Shown one piece after another: positions 25,485 to 32,906 of a DNA stretch of 39,140 bases; position 1 is the stretch's first letter; each line of letters opens with the position of its first letter. The stretch spans positions 1 to 39,140 of the forward strand of contig JAVBPT010000051.1 in the NCBI GenBank assembly GCA_031549455.1. The letters are read 5' to 3'. The translations under genes were made by a program, and so were the position numbers. The notes under the pieces were generated by a model. The model worked only from the letters and a program-made list of their open reading frames with translations. It did no database searches and was not told the origin of the DNA. The stretch is from JAVBPT01 sp031549455 (GTDB taxonomy: Bacteria; Bacillota; Clostridia; Lachnospirales; JAKSVV01).

Positions 25485-27598
25485 AAAGAAGAAAAGAAAT
25501 ACAGATGGAATTAGAGAAGATTTTTTTGGATCCCACTAATTTACCCATTCAGTATAAAAAAATATGTGAAAGAGTGCGGGCCAGAGGAGAAGAAAAAGAG
25601 CTTGTTGGAAGCCTTCTGGATGAGCTTCGGCAAGTAGGGAAAGCGGTGAAGACGGGCAGAGGATATAGCAGTCCCACAAAAGAAAATATGATTGTGGGTA
25701 CATTTTCACCTAATGAACGAGGGTATGGATTTGTGCGAATGGAAAATGGAGCACGCGATCTCTTTATCCCATCCTCCTCTACCGGGGGCGCTTTTGATAA
25801 GGACAAAGTACTTTGTAAGATTAGGAGAGCTGAGGAAAGGGATCGCCTTGCGGAGGGAGAGGTTGTGGAGATCCTGGAGAGAGGGATCAATAAGATCGTT
25901 GGGATCTATGAAAAGAGTAAAAATTTTGGATTCGTAATCGCAGATAATAAAAAGATTTTTGAGGATATTTATATTCCGGGAAGGCTTAGCAAAGGAGCGG
26001 TAAGCGGGCAGAAAGTGGTTGTGAAAATCATTAAATTTCCGGAAAGCGGAAATCCGGAGGGAGAAATTTTAGAAATTATCGGGCACAAGGATGATCCGGG
26101 TGTGGACATTCTCTCGATTGTAAAAGAGTATGATGTGCCGATTGACTTTCCAAACCCTGTTTTGGTTGAACTCAAAGGGATAAAAGATGAGGTGAGTGAA
26201 GACGAAAAAAAAGGGAGAAAGGATTTAAGGGGCGAAGTCATCGTAACCATCGATGGAGAAGATACTAAGGATATTGATGATGCGATCTCAATTGTAAAAC
26301 TTTCAAACGGCAATTTTAGGCTGGGTGTACACATCGCGGATGTGACGCACTATGTATCCGAAAAAAGCAATCTGGATAAGGAAGCATTAAAAAGAGGGAC
26401 GAGCATTTACCTAGTGGACCGGGTGATTCCGATGTTGCCACACCAACTCTCGAACGGGATTTGTTCGCTCAACGAAGGGGTGGACAGGCTTGCCTTAAGT
26501 TGTATTATGGAGATCAATCTTGATGGCCAGGTAGAGAACTATGAAATTGCGTGTTCCGTGATCTGTGTTAGCAAGAGGCTCAGCTACAACATTGTAAAAG
26601 AAGTGCTAGAGGGGGAAACGTCCCGAATGGAAGTATATAAAGACTATATCCCGATGTGTCATATCATGGAAGAGCTGTCTAAGATTTTGTATCATAGAAG
26701 AGAACGAAGAGGAAGTGTAGAATTTGTAACAGCAGAATGTAAAATTTATCTGGATGACGAGGGAAAGGCAAAAGAGGTGCTCCGATATGAGCGAAATACC
26801 GCCACTCAAATCATTGAGGAATTTATGCTGATATGCAATGAAACCATTGCAGAAGACTTTTCCAAGAAGGGACTTCCCTTTGTTTATAGGATCCATGAGA
26901 AACCGGATGAACTCAAAATAGATGAATTGTCAAAGTTTGTGAAGGGATTAGATTATAAGCCTTTGGATGCAAGTCATATCAAAACAGAGGATTTGCAAAG
27001 ATTATTAAAAGAGGTTCAGGGCTCAAAAGAAGAGGCAATTATTTCGAGGATGATGTTACGCTCCATGAAACAGGCTAGATATTCTTCGATCAACGAGGGA
27101 CATTTTGGTCTTGCCGCAAGGTACTACTGCCACTTTACCTCTCCTATTAGAAGGTATCCGGACTTACAGATTCATCGAATTATAAAGGAGAGTATAAAGA
27201 ACGCACTGGATTCAAAAAAAATGGCTTCTTTTAAGAAGAGAACGCTGGAGACTGCCGAAAAGTCTTCCATGGCAGAGCGAGTTGCTGAGGAGATTGAAAG
27301 GGAAGTGGAAAGTTACAAAAAGGCAGAGTATATGCAAAGGTTTATTGGAAAAGAGTTTACGGGCACCATCTCGGGCGTAACCAGTTGGGGTTTCTACGTT
27401 GAACTAGAAAATACAGTAGAAGGTCTGGTGCGATTGTCTTCCCTTGAGGATTACTATATTTATAATGAGCTAAGGCATTCATTAGTTGGAGAAGAGAGTG
27501 GACATGTCTTTTCATTAGGAGATGAGGTTTGTGTGGTTGTGGAGAATGTAAATGTACTCAACAGAGAGATTGATTTTACGATGAGGGGGAAAGCATGA
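25481..27598 (+). CDS. rnr: Ribonuclease R
   Basis: 705 residues from the ATG at 25481 (ATGA overlap with manA; GAGGAAAG upstream); an upstream in-frame start lies inside manA. This 3'-to-5' exoribonuclease degrades structured RNA. Order: an N-terminal helix-turn-helix-like region, cold-shock domains (GYGFVRMENGARDLFIP), the RNB catalytic domain with the Asp cluster DGEDTKDIDDA (258-268), RGTSIYLVDRVIPMLP and HFTSPIRRYPDL, and a C-terminal S1 domain (from about 626; FTGTISGVTSWGFYVEL). There is no long basic tail. In many Bacillota it pairs with smpB; not here. Confidence 0.93.
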   Translation: MKRRKEIQMELEKIFLDPTNLPIQYKKICERVRARGEEKELVGSLLDELRQVGKAVKTGRGYSSPTKENMIVGTFSPNERGYGFVRMENGARDLFIPSSSTGGAFDKDKVLCKIRRAEERDRLAEGEVVEILERGINKIVGIYEKSKNFGFVIADNKKIFEDIYIPGRLSKGAVSGQKVVVKIIKFPESGNPEGEILEIIGHKDDPGVDILSIVKEYDVPIDFPNPVLVELKGIKDEVSEDEKKGRKDLRGEVIVTIDGEDTKDIDDAISIVKLSNGNFRLGVHIADVTHYVSEKSNLDKEALKRGTSIYLVDRVIPMLPHQLSNGICSLNEGVDRLALSCIMEINLDGQVENYEIACSVICVSKRLSYNIVKEVLEGETSRMEVYKDYIPMCHIMEELSKILYHRRERRGSVEFVTAECKIYLDDEGKAKEVLRYERNTATQIIEEFMLICNETIAEDFSKKGLPFVYRIHEKPDELKIDELSKFVKGLDYKPLDASHIKTEDLQRLLKEVQGSKEEAIISRMMLRSMKQARYSSINEGHFGLAARYYCHFTSPIRRYPDLQIHRIIKESIKNALDSKKMASFKKRTLETAEKSSMAERVAEEIEREVESYKKAEYMQRFIGKEFTGTISGVTSWGFYVELENTVEGLVRLSSLEDYYIYNELRHSLVGEESGHVFSLGDEVCVVVENVNVLNREIDFTMRGKA

Positions 27599-28101
27599 GA
27601 GGATTTAAGGTATGTAAAAAATATGATGCAGATGAGGTCGAATTACCAAAAAGATCAACGACCCATTCTGCTGGCTACGATTTTCGAGCCATAGAAGACC
27701 TCATTATCCCTTCTATCTGGGGGGGCGTGTTTTCAAATGTAAAGGCTTTTCTTTCCGGTTCGGAGGAATTTTCTGAAATCAAACCACATAAAGTACATAC
27801 GGGCATTAAGGCATACTATCCAAAGGATGAGGTGTTATACTTATTTAATCGCTCCAGCGGTCCACTTAAAAAAGGCTTGATCATGGCCAACTCAGTAGGG
27901 GTGATTGATCCGGATTATTATGAAAATGAAGAGAATGATGGCGAGCTTATCTTTTGTTTTTACAACTTCTTTCCACGTGATACGGAGATCAAAAAGGGCG
28001 AAAAAATAGGCCAAGCAATCTTTCAGAAGATTCTGCTGGCCGATGAAGACGAAGGGATTAAGCAGGATAGAAAAGGTGGATTTGGCAGTACGGGTCAGTA
28101 A
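27595..28101 (+). CDS. dut: dUTP diphosphatase
   Basis: 168 residues; ATGA overlap with rnr. It hydrolyses dUTP to dUMP, keeping uracil out of DNA. The five trimeric-dUTPase motifs are visible: AGYDFRA, NRSSGPLKKG, NSVGVIDPDYYEN, GEKIGQAIFQ and the C-terminal RKGGFGSTG. About 25 extra residues (SIWGGVFSNVKAFLSG onward) lie between motifs 1 and 2, as in some Bacillota and phage forms. Confidence 0.88.
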   Translation: MRGFKVCKKYDADEVELPKRSTTHSAGYDFRAIEDLIIPSIWGGVFSNVKAFLSGSEEFSEIKPHKVHTGIKAYYPKDEVLYLFNRSSGPLKKGLIMANSVGVIDPDYYENEENDGELIFCFYNFFPRDTEIKKGEKIGQAIFQKILLADEDEGIKQDRKGGFGSTGQ

Positions 28102-28103
28102 GG

Positions 28104-29396
28104 CTAAATCTTTTTTTCTTCCTTTTTTAAAATATAGAGTGCATAGGATAAGAAAGCAAGACACGCAAGGGAGATATAAAACAAGACGTTGTTTAGCAGA
28201 TAAAATGCATATTGATCTTGGGCTGGGATGATGGGTATATTTGTTTTGGAAGCAGGAAGTTCCACGCTATTTTGTGCGAGTAGATTGGCGCTGGTTATCA
28301 GCTTAGTATTTTGATAGACCTTGATTGTACCAATCAAATCCCCCTGGGACACCGAATCGTGTAGTTCTTTTGGGAGACTAATTTTTACTTCAAAGTCCTT
28401 ATTTTTATTTTCTAAAATATTTGTGGTTACAAGCTCGTCAGGCAAGACAAGGGAAAAGTCGGAATCTAAAACCACCCGAACCTTATCGAATGTCTCATTT
28501 TTATATATTACCGACACTTCATCCACAATGGTATCTTTTTGAATGACAATCTTTTTGGAGAAATGCTTGAAAGCATATTCTAATAGTCTGTAAGTATCTT
28601 TATACACATTGTTTGTATTGGATTTTAAAACCACCACCACAACATTGATCTGATTCATGGAGGCAAAGGTAACCAGTGTATTTCCGGCCTCACTTGTAAA
28701 TCCAGTTTTTCCCCCGAGAACGCTTTTGTGATAGTACTCAAAGGAAGAATAAAGCATTTTGTGAGAGGAGAACAGATCGCGTCTACCGGTCAGGTTGGTC
28801 TGTGGAATGGTATACGAAATACTGGTAATGATTTCTCTAAATGTTGGATTTGAAAAGGCTTCTTTGGCAATTACAGCCATATCATAGGCTGTGGTGTAGT
28901 GATTCCCATCATGTAATCCGCTTGGATTCTTAAATGCTGTATCGGTCAAACCTAAGCTTTTTAGTTTTTCGCCGACAAGGTCGACATATTTTTGATTGAG
29001 TTTTTTCTCTAAGTAGTAGCTGAGTTCATTCGCAATCTCATTTGCGGACTCAAGCAACAAACCATATAAAGCATCTTTTACCGTTATTTTCTCATTTTTT
29101 TTCATTCCGATATTGCTGCTGTTTTCTTCTAGATTGAGCGCTTTGCTACTCATTTGAAGCTCGTCCTCTAAATCACCATTTTCAATTACAAGCAGTGCGG
29201 TCAAAATTTTGGTGATACTAGCTGGATAAGAAGAAAGTTTTTCATTCTTATGATACAAAATTTGGTCGTTATCAAGACTATATATAATGGCATTATTTGC
29301 AACAATTTCGGGTTCCTTGGCAAATATTTGAATATTCAATAAACAAAAATAGAATAATAACAGTATAGAAAGGATTAAATATTTTTTAAGTTTCAT
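28104..29396 (-). CDS. dacF: D-alanyl-D-alanine carboxypeptidase, DacF-type
   Basis: 430 residues from the ATG at 29396, which follows AAGGTGG; a GTG nine bases upstream is less likely. The signal peptide cuts after IFA (about residue 26). The serine peptidase domain has SITK (60-63), SAN (117-119) and KTG (230-232), then the beta-rich PBP5_C-like domain (about 275-370). A C-terminal membrane helix (about 400-422) replaces the usual amphipathic anchor. It trims the terminal D-Ala of peptidoglycan stem peptides; dacF-type enzymes often act in spores. It converges with dut, with two bases between them and no evident terminator. Confidence 0.88.
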   Translation of the reverse strand: MKLKKYLILSILLLFYFCLLNIQIFAKEPEIVANNAIIYSLDNDQILYHKNEKLSSYPASITKILTALLVIENGDLEDELQMSSKALNLEENSSNIGMKKNEKITVKDALYGLLLESANEIANELSYYLEKKLNQKYVDLVGEKLKSLGLTDTAFKNPSGLHDGNHYTTAYDMAVIAKEAFSNPTFREIITSISYTIPQTNLTGRRDLFSSHKMLYSSFEYYHKSVLGGKTGFTSEAGNTLVTFASMNQINVVVVVLKSNTNNVYKDTYRLLEYAFKHFSKKIVIQKDTIVDEVSVIYKNETFDKVRVVLDSDFSLVLPDELVTTNILENKNKDFEVKISLPKELHDSVSQGDLIGTIKVYQNTKLITSANLLAQNSVELPASKTNIPIIPAQDQYAFYLLNNVLFYISLACLAFLSYALYILKKEEKKI

Positions 29397-29426
29397 ATTT
29401 CCCACCTTATTTACTTTGACCTTGTT

Positions 29427-29455
29427 ATTTTAACAATAAAAAATCAAAAAGTAAA
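29427..29455 (-). promoter_or_regulatory. Promoter for dacF with an overlapping palindrome
   Basis: On the minus strand TTTACT (29450-29455), 17-base spacer, TAAAAT (29427-29432). A perfect inverted repeat TTGTTA-TTT-TAACAA (29422-29436) covers the -10 and lies between the divergent dacF and 56-residue genes, a possible operator. Confidence 0.6.
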
Positions 29456-29483
29456 GTGTGGATTTTAAAATGGAGGAAAAACA

Positions 29484-29654
29484 ATGAATGTAAAAGAGTT
29501 CAATGCGGTTAGGACAAAGTTTGAGAAGGCAAATGTGACAGATAAGATCAAAATTTATACTTCACAAGAGGGTTTAACCGAGAGTCAATATAAGCAATTG
29601 CTTAGAAAGTTTCCGATTGAGCATCTGGATCAGCTTGAGGCGGCTTTAAAATAA
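29484..29654 (+). CDS. Small protein, 56 aa, unknown
   Basis: ATG at 29484 behind GGAGG at a good distance, TAA at 29652-29654. The product starts MNVKEFNAVRTKFEKANVTD and ends IEHLDQLEAALK; it is charged and helical in look, with no membrane segment and no Cys. The clean ribosome site and regular amino-acid pattern support a real gene. I do not recognise a family. It is divergent from dacF and is followed by the promoter of the non-coding transcript. Confidence 0.6.
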   Translation: MNVKEFNAVRTKFEKANVTDKIKIYTSQEGLTESQYKQLLRKFPIEHLDQLEAALK

Positions 29655-29671
29655 AAATTTTAAAAAAACAG

Positions 29672-29700
29672 TTGACAAGTTTACAAAGGTCTGATATATT
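29672..29700 (+). promoter_or_regulatory. Strong promoter for a non-coding transcript
   Basis: TTGACA at 29672-29677, 17-base spacer, TATATT at 29695-29700 with an extended -10 (TGA before TATATT). Transcription should start near 29707, after the ATG at 29701, so that ATG cannot be used from this promoter. Confidence 0.8.
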
Positions 29701-29706
29701 ATGCAC

Positions 29707-30029
29707 TATATATCAAGAGCAAACAGAATACAAAATCGTTTATTTTTTATTTTTAATATATTTCTATTTTTTCAATTGCTTATCAGCAATATTTCCAGCA
29801 TAAGTTGGGAGAGAGAAGGGGCAAAATATAAATGTGCTGATGTTAGTCAAGCGCAATGCCTCGTTGGAAGTAGCAATGGAGAAACATCGGTTTCCGGTTA
29901 AAATTAGTGGAGGTGATCTATTCATCTAAATACTAAAAACCAAGAAAACGATCTCAACGCTGCACCTTGAAAATCGAATAACCCCCTCTCTCCCCCATTT
30001 ATGATAAAACAGTCTGAGACTGTTTTTTT
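29707..30029 (+). ncRNA. Candidate structured non-coding RNA, about 320 nt
   Basis: The 573 bases between the 56-residue gene and rpsB hold no convincing ORF but do hold a promoter, a foldable body and a terminator. GGGAGAGAG (29808-29816) is exactly complementary to CTCTCTCCC (29985-29993) and would close a domain of about 185 nt. Inside it TGTGCTGAT and GTC-A-AGCGCA (29833-29855) form a 9-pair hairpin with a GTTA loop and one bulge, and TTGGAA can pair with TTCCGG (29864-29897 region). The domain also contains GGAGGTGATC (29909-29918) and a boxA-like TGCACCTTGAAAA (29961-29973). It does not match tmRNA, RNase P RNA, SRP RNA or common riboswitches by eye. It could be a known class I cannot recall, or a long rpsB leader. 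Confidence 0.6.
30006..30029 (+). terminator. Rho-independent terminator of the non-coding RNA
   Basis: AAAACAGTC, loop TGA, GACTGTTTT and a run of T. It lies 60 bases before the rpsB promoter. Confidence 0.85.
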
Positions 30030-30088
30030 CTTTGCAATAAAATGAATGAAATCACATATACTATCTAAATAAAAGTTACAAAAAAGCG

Positions 30089-30117
30089 TTGCGTTTTCAG
30101 ACTTGGTATGATATACT
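30089..30117 (+). promoter_or_regulatory. Promoter for rpsB-tsf
   Basis: TTGCGT at 30089-30094, 17-base spacer, TATACT at 30112-30117 with an extended -10 (TGA before TATACT). It gives a leader of about 105 bases before rpsB. Confidence 0.7.
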
Positions 30118-30123
30118 GATGGG

Positions 30124-30215
30124 GTTTAAAAAACACACGCAGACCGGAAGAAAATGGGGTGTGCCTAAGAATAGGTCCTATCTTTCTAATGATGGATGCG
30201 GAGGAAATAACAAAA
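30124..30215 (+). promoter_or_regulatory. rpsB 5' leader, possible folded regulatory region
   Basis: CACAC (30134-30138) can pair with GTGTG (30159-30163), followed directly by the small hairpin CCTA-AGAA-TAGG (30164-30175). Ribosomal-protein operons are often controlled by the protein binding such leaders; whether S2 does so here is inference. Confidence 0.35.
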
Positions 30216-30227
30216 GGAGGATTTTTT

Positions 30228-31139
30228 ATGTCAGTTATTCCAATGAAAAGTTTACTAGAAGCAGGTGTTCATTTCGGGCACCAAACCAGAAGATGGAACC
30301 CAAAGATGGGTAAATACATATTTACAGCCAGAAATGGGATTTACATCATCGATCTTCAAAAAACATCCAAATTGATGGATGAGGCTTACGAAGTTGTAAA
30401 AGGGGTGGCCGAAAAAGGTGGAACCATTCTATTCGTAGGAACCAAAAAACAAGCCCAAGAATCTATTCGAGAAGCAGCTCAAAAGAGTGGTATGTATTAT
30501 GTAAGCAATCGATGGCTTGGTGGAATGTTAACCAACTATAAGACAATTAAGCTTAGAATTAAAAGACTAGTGGAATTAGAAAAAATGGAACAAGACGGAA
30601 CGTTTGGGATGCTTACCAAAAAAGAAGTAGCAAAGCTAAAAAAAGAAATGGAAAAGCTCAATACAAACCTTGGCGGAATCAAAGATATGAAGAAGATGCC
30701 ATCGATTATGTTTGTAGTGGATCCCAAGAATGAAAAGAATGCAGTTAGTGAAGCAAGAATGTTAAATATACCAATCATCGGCATTGTAGACACAAACTGT
30801 GATCCGGATGAAGTGGACTATGTTATACCAGGAAATGATGATGCAATTCGTGCAGTTAAATTAATTGTGGATAAAATTGCAGACGCTGTTTTAGAAGCAA
30901 AAGGAATGAACAAAGATGAAATGCCAGAAACGGTAGAAGAAAAGGCGCCTGAAGGCCAAGTAAGTGAAGCAATTAAAGAAATCGAAGAAGAAATAGAGCA
31001 AGAAACAGTTGAGGCAGAAAAGCCTAAAAAGAGAGTGACCAAGGCGAAAGAAGAAGCAGAAGAGATGGCAGCGGAGGAAACAGAGGAAAAACCCAAAAAA
31101 GCAAGAGCAAAAAAAGAAGTAGTTGAAAAAGCAGAATAG
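30228..31139 (+). CDS. rpsB: 30S ribosomal protein S2
   Basis: 303 residues from ATG 30228 behind AAAGGAGG (30213-30220); an upstream in-frame ATG at 30159 is not supported. Visible: MKSLLEAGVHFGHQTRRWNP, MGKYIFTARNGIYIIDLQKT, GTKKQAQESI, YVSNRWLGGMLTNYKT and VDTNCDPDEVDYVIPGNDDA. The last 70 or so residues are a low-complexity Glu/Lys/Ala extension (PKKRVTKAKEE and similar), longer than in B. subtilis. Cotranscribed with tsf. Confidence 0.96.
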   Translation: MSVIPMKSLLEAGVHFGHQTRRWNPKMGKYIFTARNGIYIIDLQKTSKLMDEAYEVVKGVAEKGGTILFVGTKKQAQESIREAAQKSGMYYVSNRWLGGMLTNYKTIKLRIKRLVELEKMEQDGTFGMLTKKEVAKLKKEMEKLNTNLGGIKDMKKMPSIMFVVDPKNEKNAVSEARMLNIPIIGIVDTNCDPDEVDYVIPGNDDAIRAVKLIVDKIADAVLEAKGMNKDEMPETVEEKAPEGQVSEAIKEIEEEIEQETVEAEKPKKRVTKAKEEAEEMAAEETEEKPKKARAKKEVVEKAE

Positions 31140-31147
31140 GAGGAAAT

Positions 31148-32074
31148 ATGACAGTATCAGCAAGTGATATAAAAGAATTAAGAGAAAGAACTGGAGCGGG
31201 AATGACTGATTGTAAAACCGCACTTGAAGAATCCAGTGGAGATATGGAAAAGGCAATTGAATGGTTGCGAGAAAGAGGAGCTGCAAAGGCGGCTAAAAAA
31301 TCCGGACGGATTGCAGCAGAAGGTTTGATCGGGATCTCTATTAATGGAGCAACCGCTTCTATTGTTGAGGTGAACTCAGAAACCGATTTTGTTGCTAAAA
31401 ATGCTGACTTTGTAACCTATGTTCAAGACATTGCAAATGAGGCTCTAAAAACCAGCGCAAAGGACCTAGAAGGATTTTTGAAGTCCAACTGGCAAGAAAG
31501 TAGCAAAACGGTAGAAGATACGGTAAATGAAAAGGTGGCTACAATTGGAGAAAAAATCAGTATTAGACGGTTTGAAAAATTGGATGCAAGTAATGGCGTG
31601 ATCTCATCCTATGCACATAATGGCGGAAAAATAGGAGTGGTTGTGAGCGCTGAGAACGTAAAGGAAACAGTAGAAGTGAAAGAAATACTCAGAAATGTTG
31701 CGATGCAAGTTGCAGCGATTTCTCCTCTTTTTGTTTCAAAAGAGGATGTTCCAAACTCATATATTGAAAAGGAAAAAGAGATTATTCTCGCTACAATGAA
31801 AGAAGATGAGTCAAATAAAGGAAAGCCAGAAGATATTTTAAAGAAAATGGTTGAGGGGAAACTTACAAAACAACTAAAAGAGGTTTGTCTATTAGAACAA
31901 AGCTATATTAAAGATCCAGATAAAACCGTTTCTAAATATTTAGAAGAGGCTTCCAAAGCATCAGGCGAGAAGATTGGTATTAAATCTTTTGTGCGATATG
32001 AAGCGGGCGAAGGCATTGAAAAGAAGCAAGAAGATTTTGCAGAAGAAGTTGCAAAACAAATGAATAATAAATAG
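31148..32074 (+). CDS. tsf: Elongation factor Ts
   Basis: 308 residues; ATG at 31148 behind AGGAGG. EF-Ts recycles EF-Tu-GDP. Visible: the N-terminal UBA-like ELRERTGAGMTDCKTALEE, the core EVNSETDFVAKN, HNGGKIGVVV, MQVAAISPLFVSKEDV and KLTKQLKEVCLLEQSYIKD. The stop codon lies inside the first arm of the following terminator hairpin. Confidence 0.96.
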   Translation: MTVSASDIKELRERTGAGMTDCKTALEESSGDMEKAIEWLRERGAAKAAKKSGRIAAEGLIGISINGATASIVEVNSETDFVAKNADFVTYVQDIANEALKTSAKDLEGFLKSNWQESSKTVEDTVNEKVATIGEKISIRRFEKLDASNGVISSYAHNGGKIGVVVSAENVKETVEVKEILRNVAMQVAAISPLFVSKEDVPNSYIEKEKEIILATMKEDESNKGKPEDILKKMVEGKLTKQLKEVCLLEQSYIKDPDKTVSKYLEEASKASGEKIGIKSFVRYEAGEGIEKKQEDFAEEVAKQMNNK

Positions 32075-32093
32075 GCCTTGGCCTATTTTTTTT
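32071..32093 (+). terminator. Terminator after tsf
   Basis: ATAGGCC, loop TT, GGCCTAT and a run of T. It includes the tsf stop codon (32072-32074) and separates rpsB-tsf from pyrH. Confidence 0.85.
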
Positions 32094-32103
32094 GTAAAGT
32101 AGA

Positions 32104-32131
32104 TGGACAAAAATTAAAAAAAGAGTATAAT
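32104..32131 (+). promoter_or_regulatory. Promoter for pyrH
   Basis: TGGACA at 32104-32109, 16-base spacer, TATAAT at 32126-32131. Confidence 0.65.
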
Positions 32132-32170
32132 CAAGCCACAAAAGTTTAAGTAAAAAGTTTGGAGGGAAGG

Positions 32171-32875
32171 ATGTACAAAAGAATACTCATTAAGATTAGT
32201 GGAGAAGCGCTCGCAGGAGAAAAGAGATTTGGCTTTAATATTGAAAACGCTCAGAAGATCGCGGTACAGATCAAAACATTGTCCGAAAGGGGCATGGAGA
32301 TCGGTCTTGTGATTGGGGCAGGGAACATATGGAGAGGGGATGAACATCCGGAGTTAAACCTTGCACGCGCGCATCAAATGGGTATTCTCGCCACCGTATT
32401 AAATGGAATTTATATGGAACAGACCTTACGGAACATGGGACTAAATGCGAGAGTCATTACACCGTTTAGTATTACAGGTATTGTGGAAGAATTTGAAAAG
32501 GTAAAGGTAACAGAATATTTAAGTAATAAGGAAATTCTGGTATTTGCCGGTGGAACGGGGCAACCTTTCTTGACAACGGATACAGGCGCGGTACTCAATG
32601 CGCTGAAGATCGATGCAGATGTTTTGTTACTCGCTAAGAATATCGATGGGGTGTATGATAAAGATCCTAGAAAGTTTGAAGATGCAAAGAAATACGATAC
32701 CATCACCTATCAAGAAGTGCTTGCTAATGGACTTCAGGTGATGGATCTGGCGGCGGTAGCCATGTGCATGGAGGCGGGAATGAAAGAGATTTTAGTATTC
32801 GATCTTAATGAGGAGAATAGTATTATCAATCACTCAGATGGAAAGATATCGGGAACGATTGTAAATAGAGGATAA
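32171..32875 (+). CDS. pyrH: UMP kinase
   Basis: 234 residues. ATG 32171 has GGAGG five bases before it; an in-frame TTG at 32159 precedes that site and is not used. It phosphorylates UMP to UDP. Visible: LIKISGEALAGEKRFGF, IGLVIGAGNIWRG, GGTGQPFLTTDTGAVLNALK, LLAKNIDGVYDKDPRK and QVMDLAAVAMCMEAGMKEILVF. The frr gene that usually follows pyrH is missing; malQ on the other strand follows. Confidence 0.96.
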   Translation: MYKRILIKISGEALAGEKRFGFNIENAQKIAVQIKTLSERGMEIGLVIGAGNIWRGDEHPELNLARAHQMGILATVLNGIYMEQTLRNMGLNARVITPFSITGIVEEFEKVKVTEYLSNKEILVFAGGTGQPFLTTDTGAVLNALKIDADVLLLAKNIDGVYDKDPRKFEDAKKYDTITYQEVLANGLQVMDLAAVAMCMEAGMKEILVFDLNEENSIINHSDGKISGTIVNRG

Positions 32876-32883
32876 ATTTAAAC

Positions 32884-32906
32884 AAGAGTTCATACGAACT
32901 CTTTTT
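32884..32906. terminator. Terminator between pyrH and malQ
   Basis: AAGAGTTC, loop ATAC, GAACTCTT and a T run, 9 bases after pyrH. It overlaps the malQ stop codon on the other strand and may serve both genes. Confidence 0.8.

Noticed and set aside
29701..29901. 66-residue ORF starting at the ATG in the promoter region
   Set aside because: Its ATG lies before the expected transcription start of the strong promoter, it has no ribosome site, and the sequence folds as RNA. Treated as non-coding.
32159..32170. Upstream TTG start for pyrH
   Set aside because: The Shine-Dalgarno site lies after this TTG and is correctly spaced for ATG 32171.
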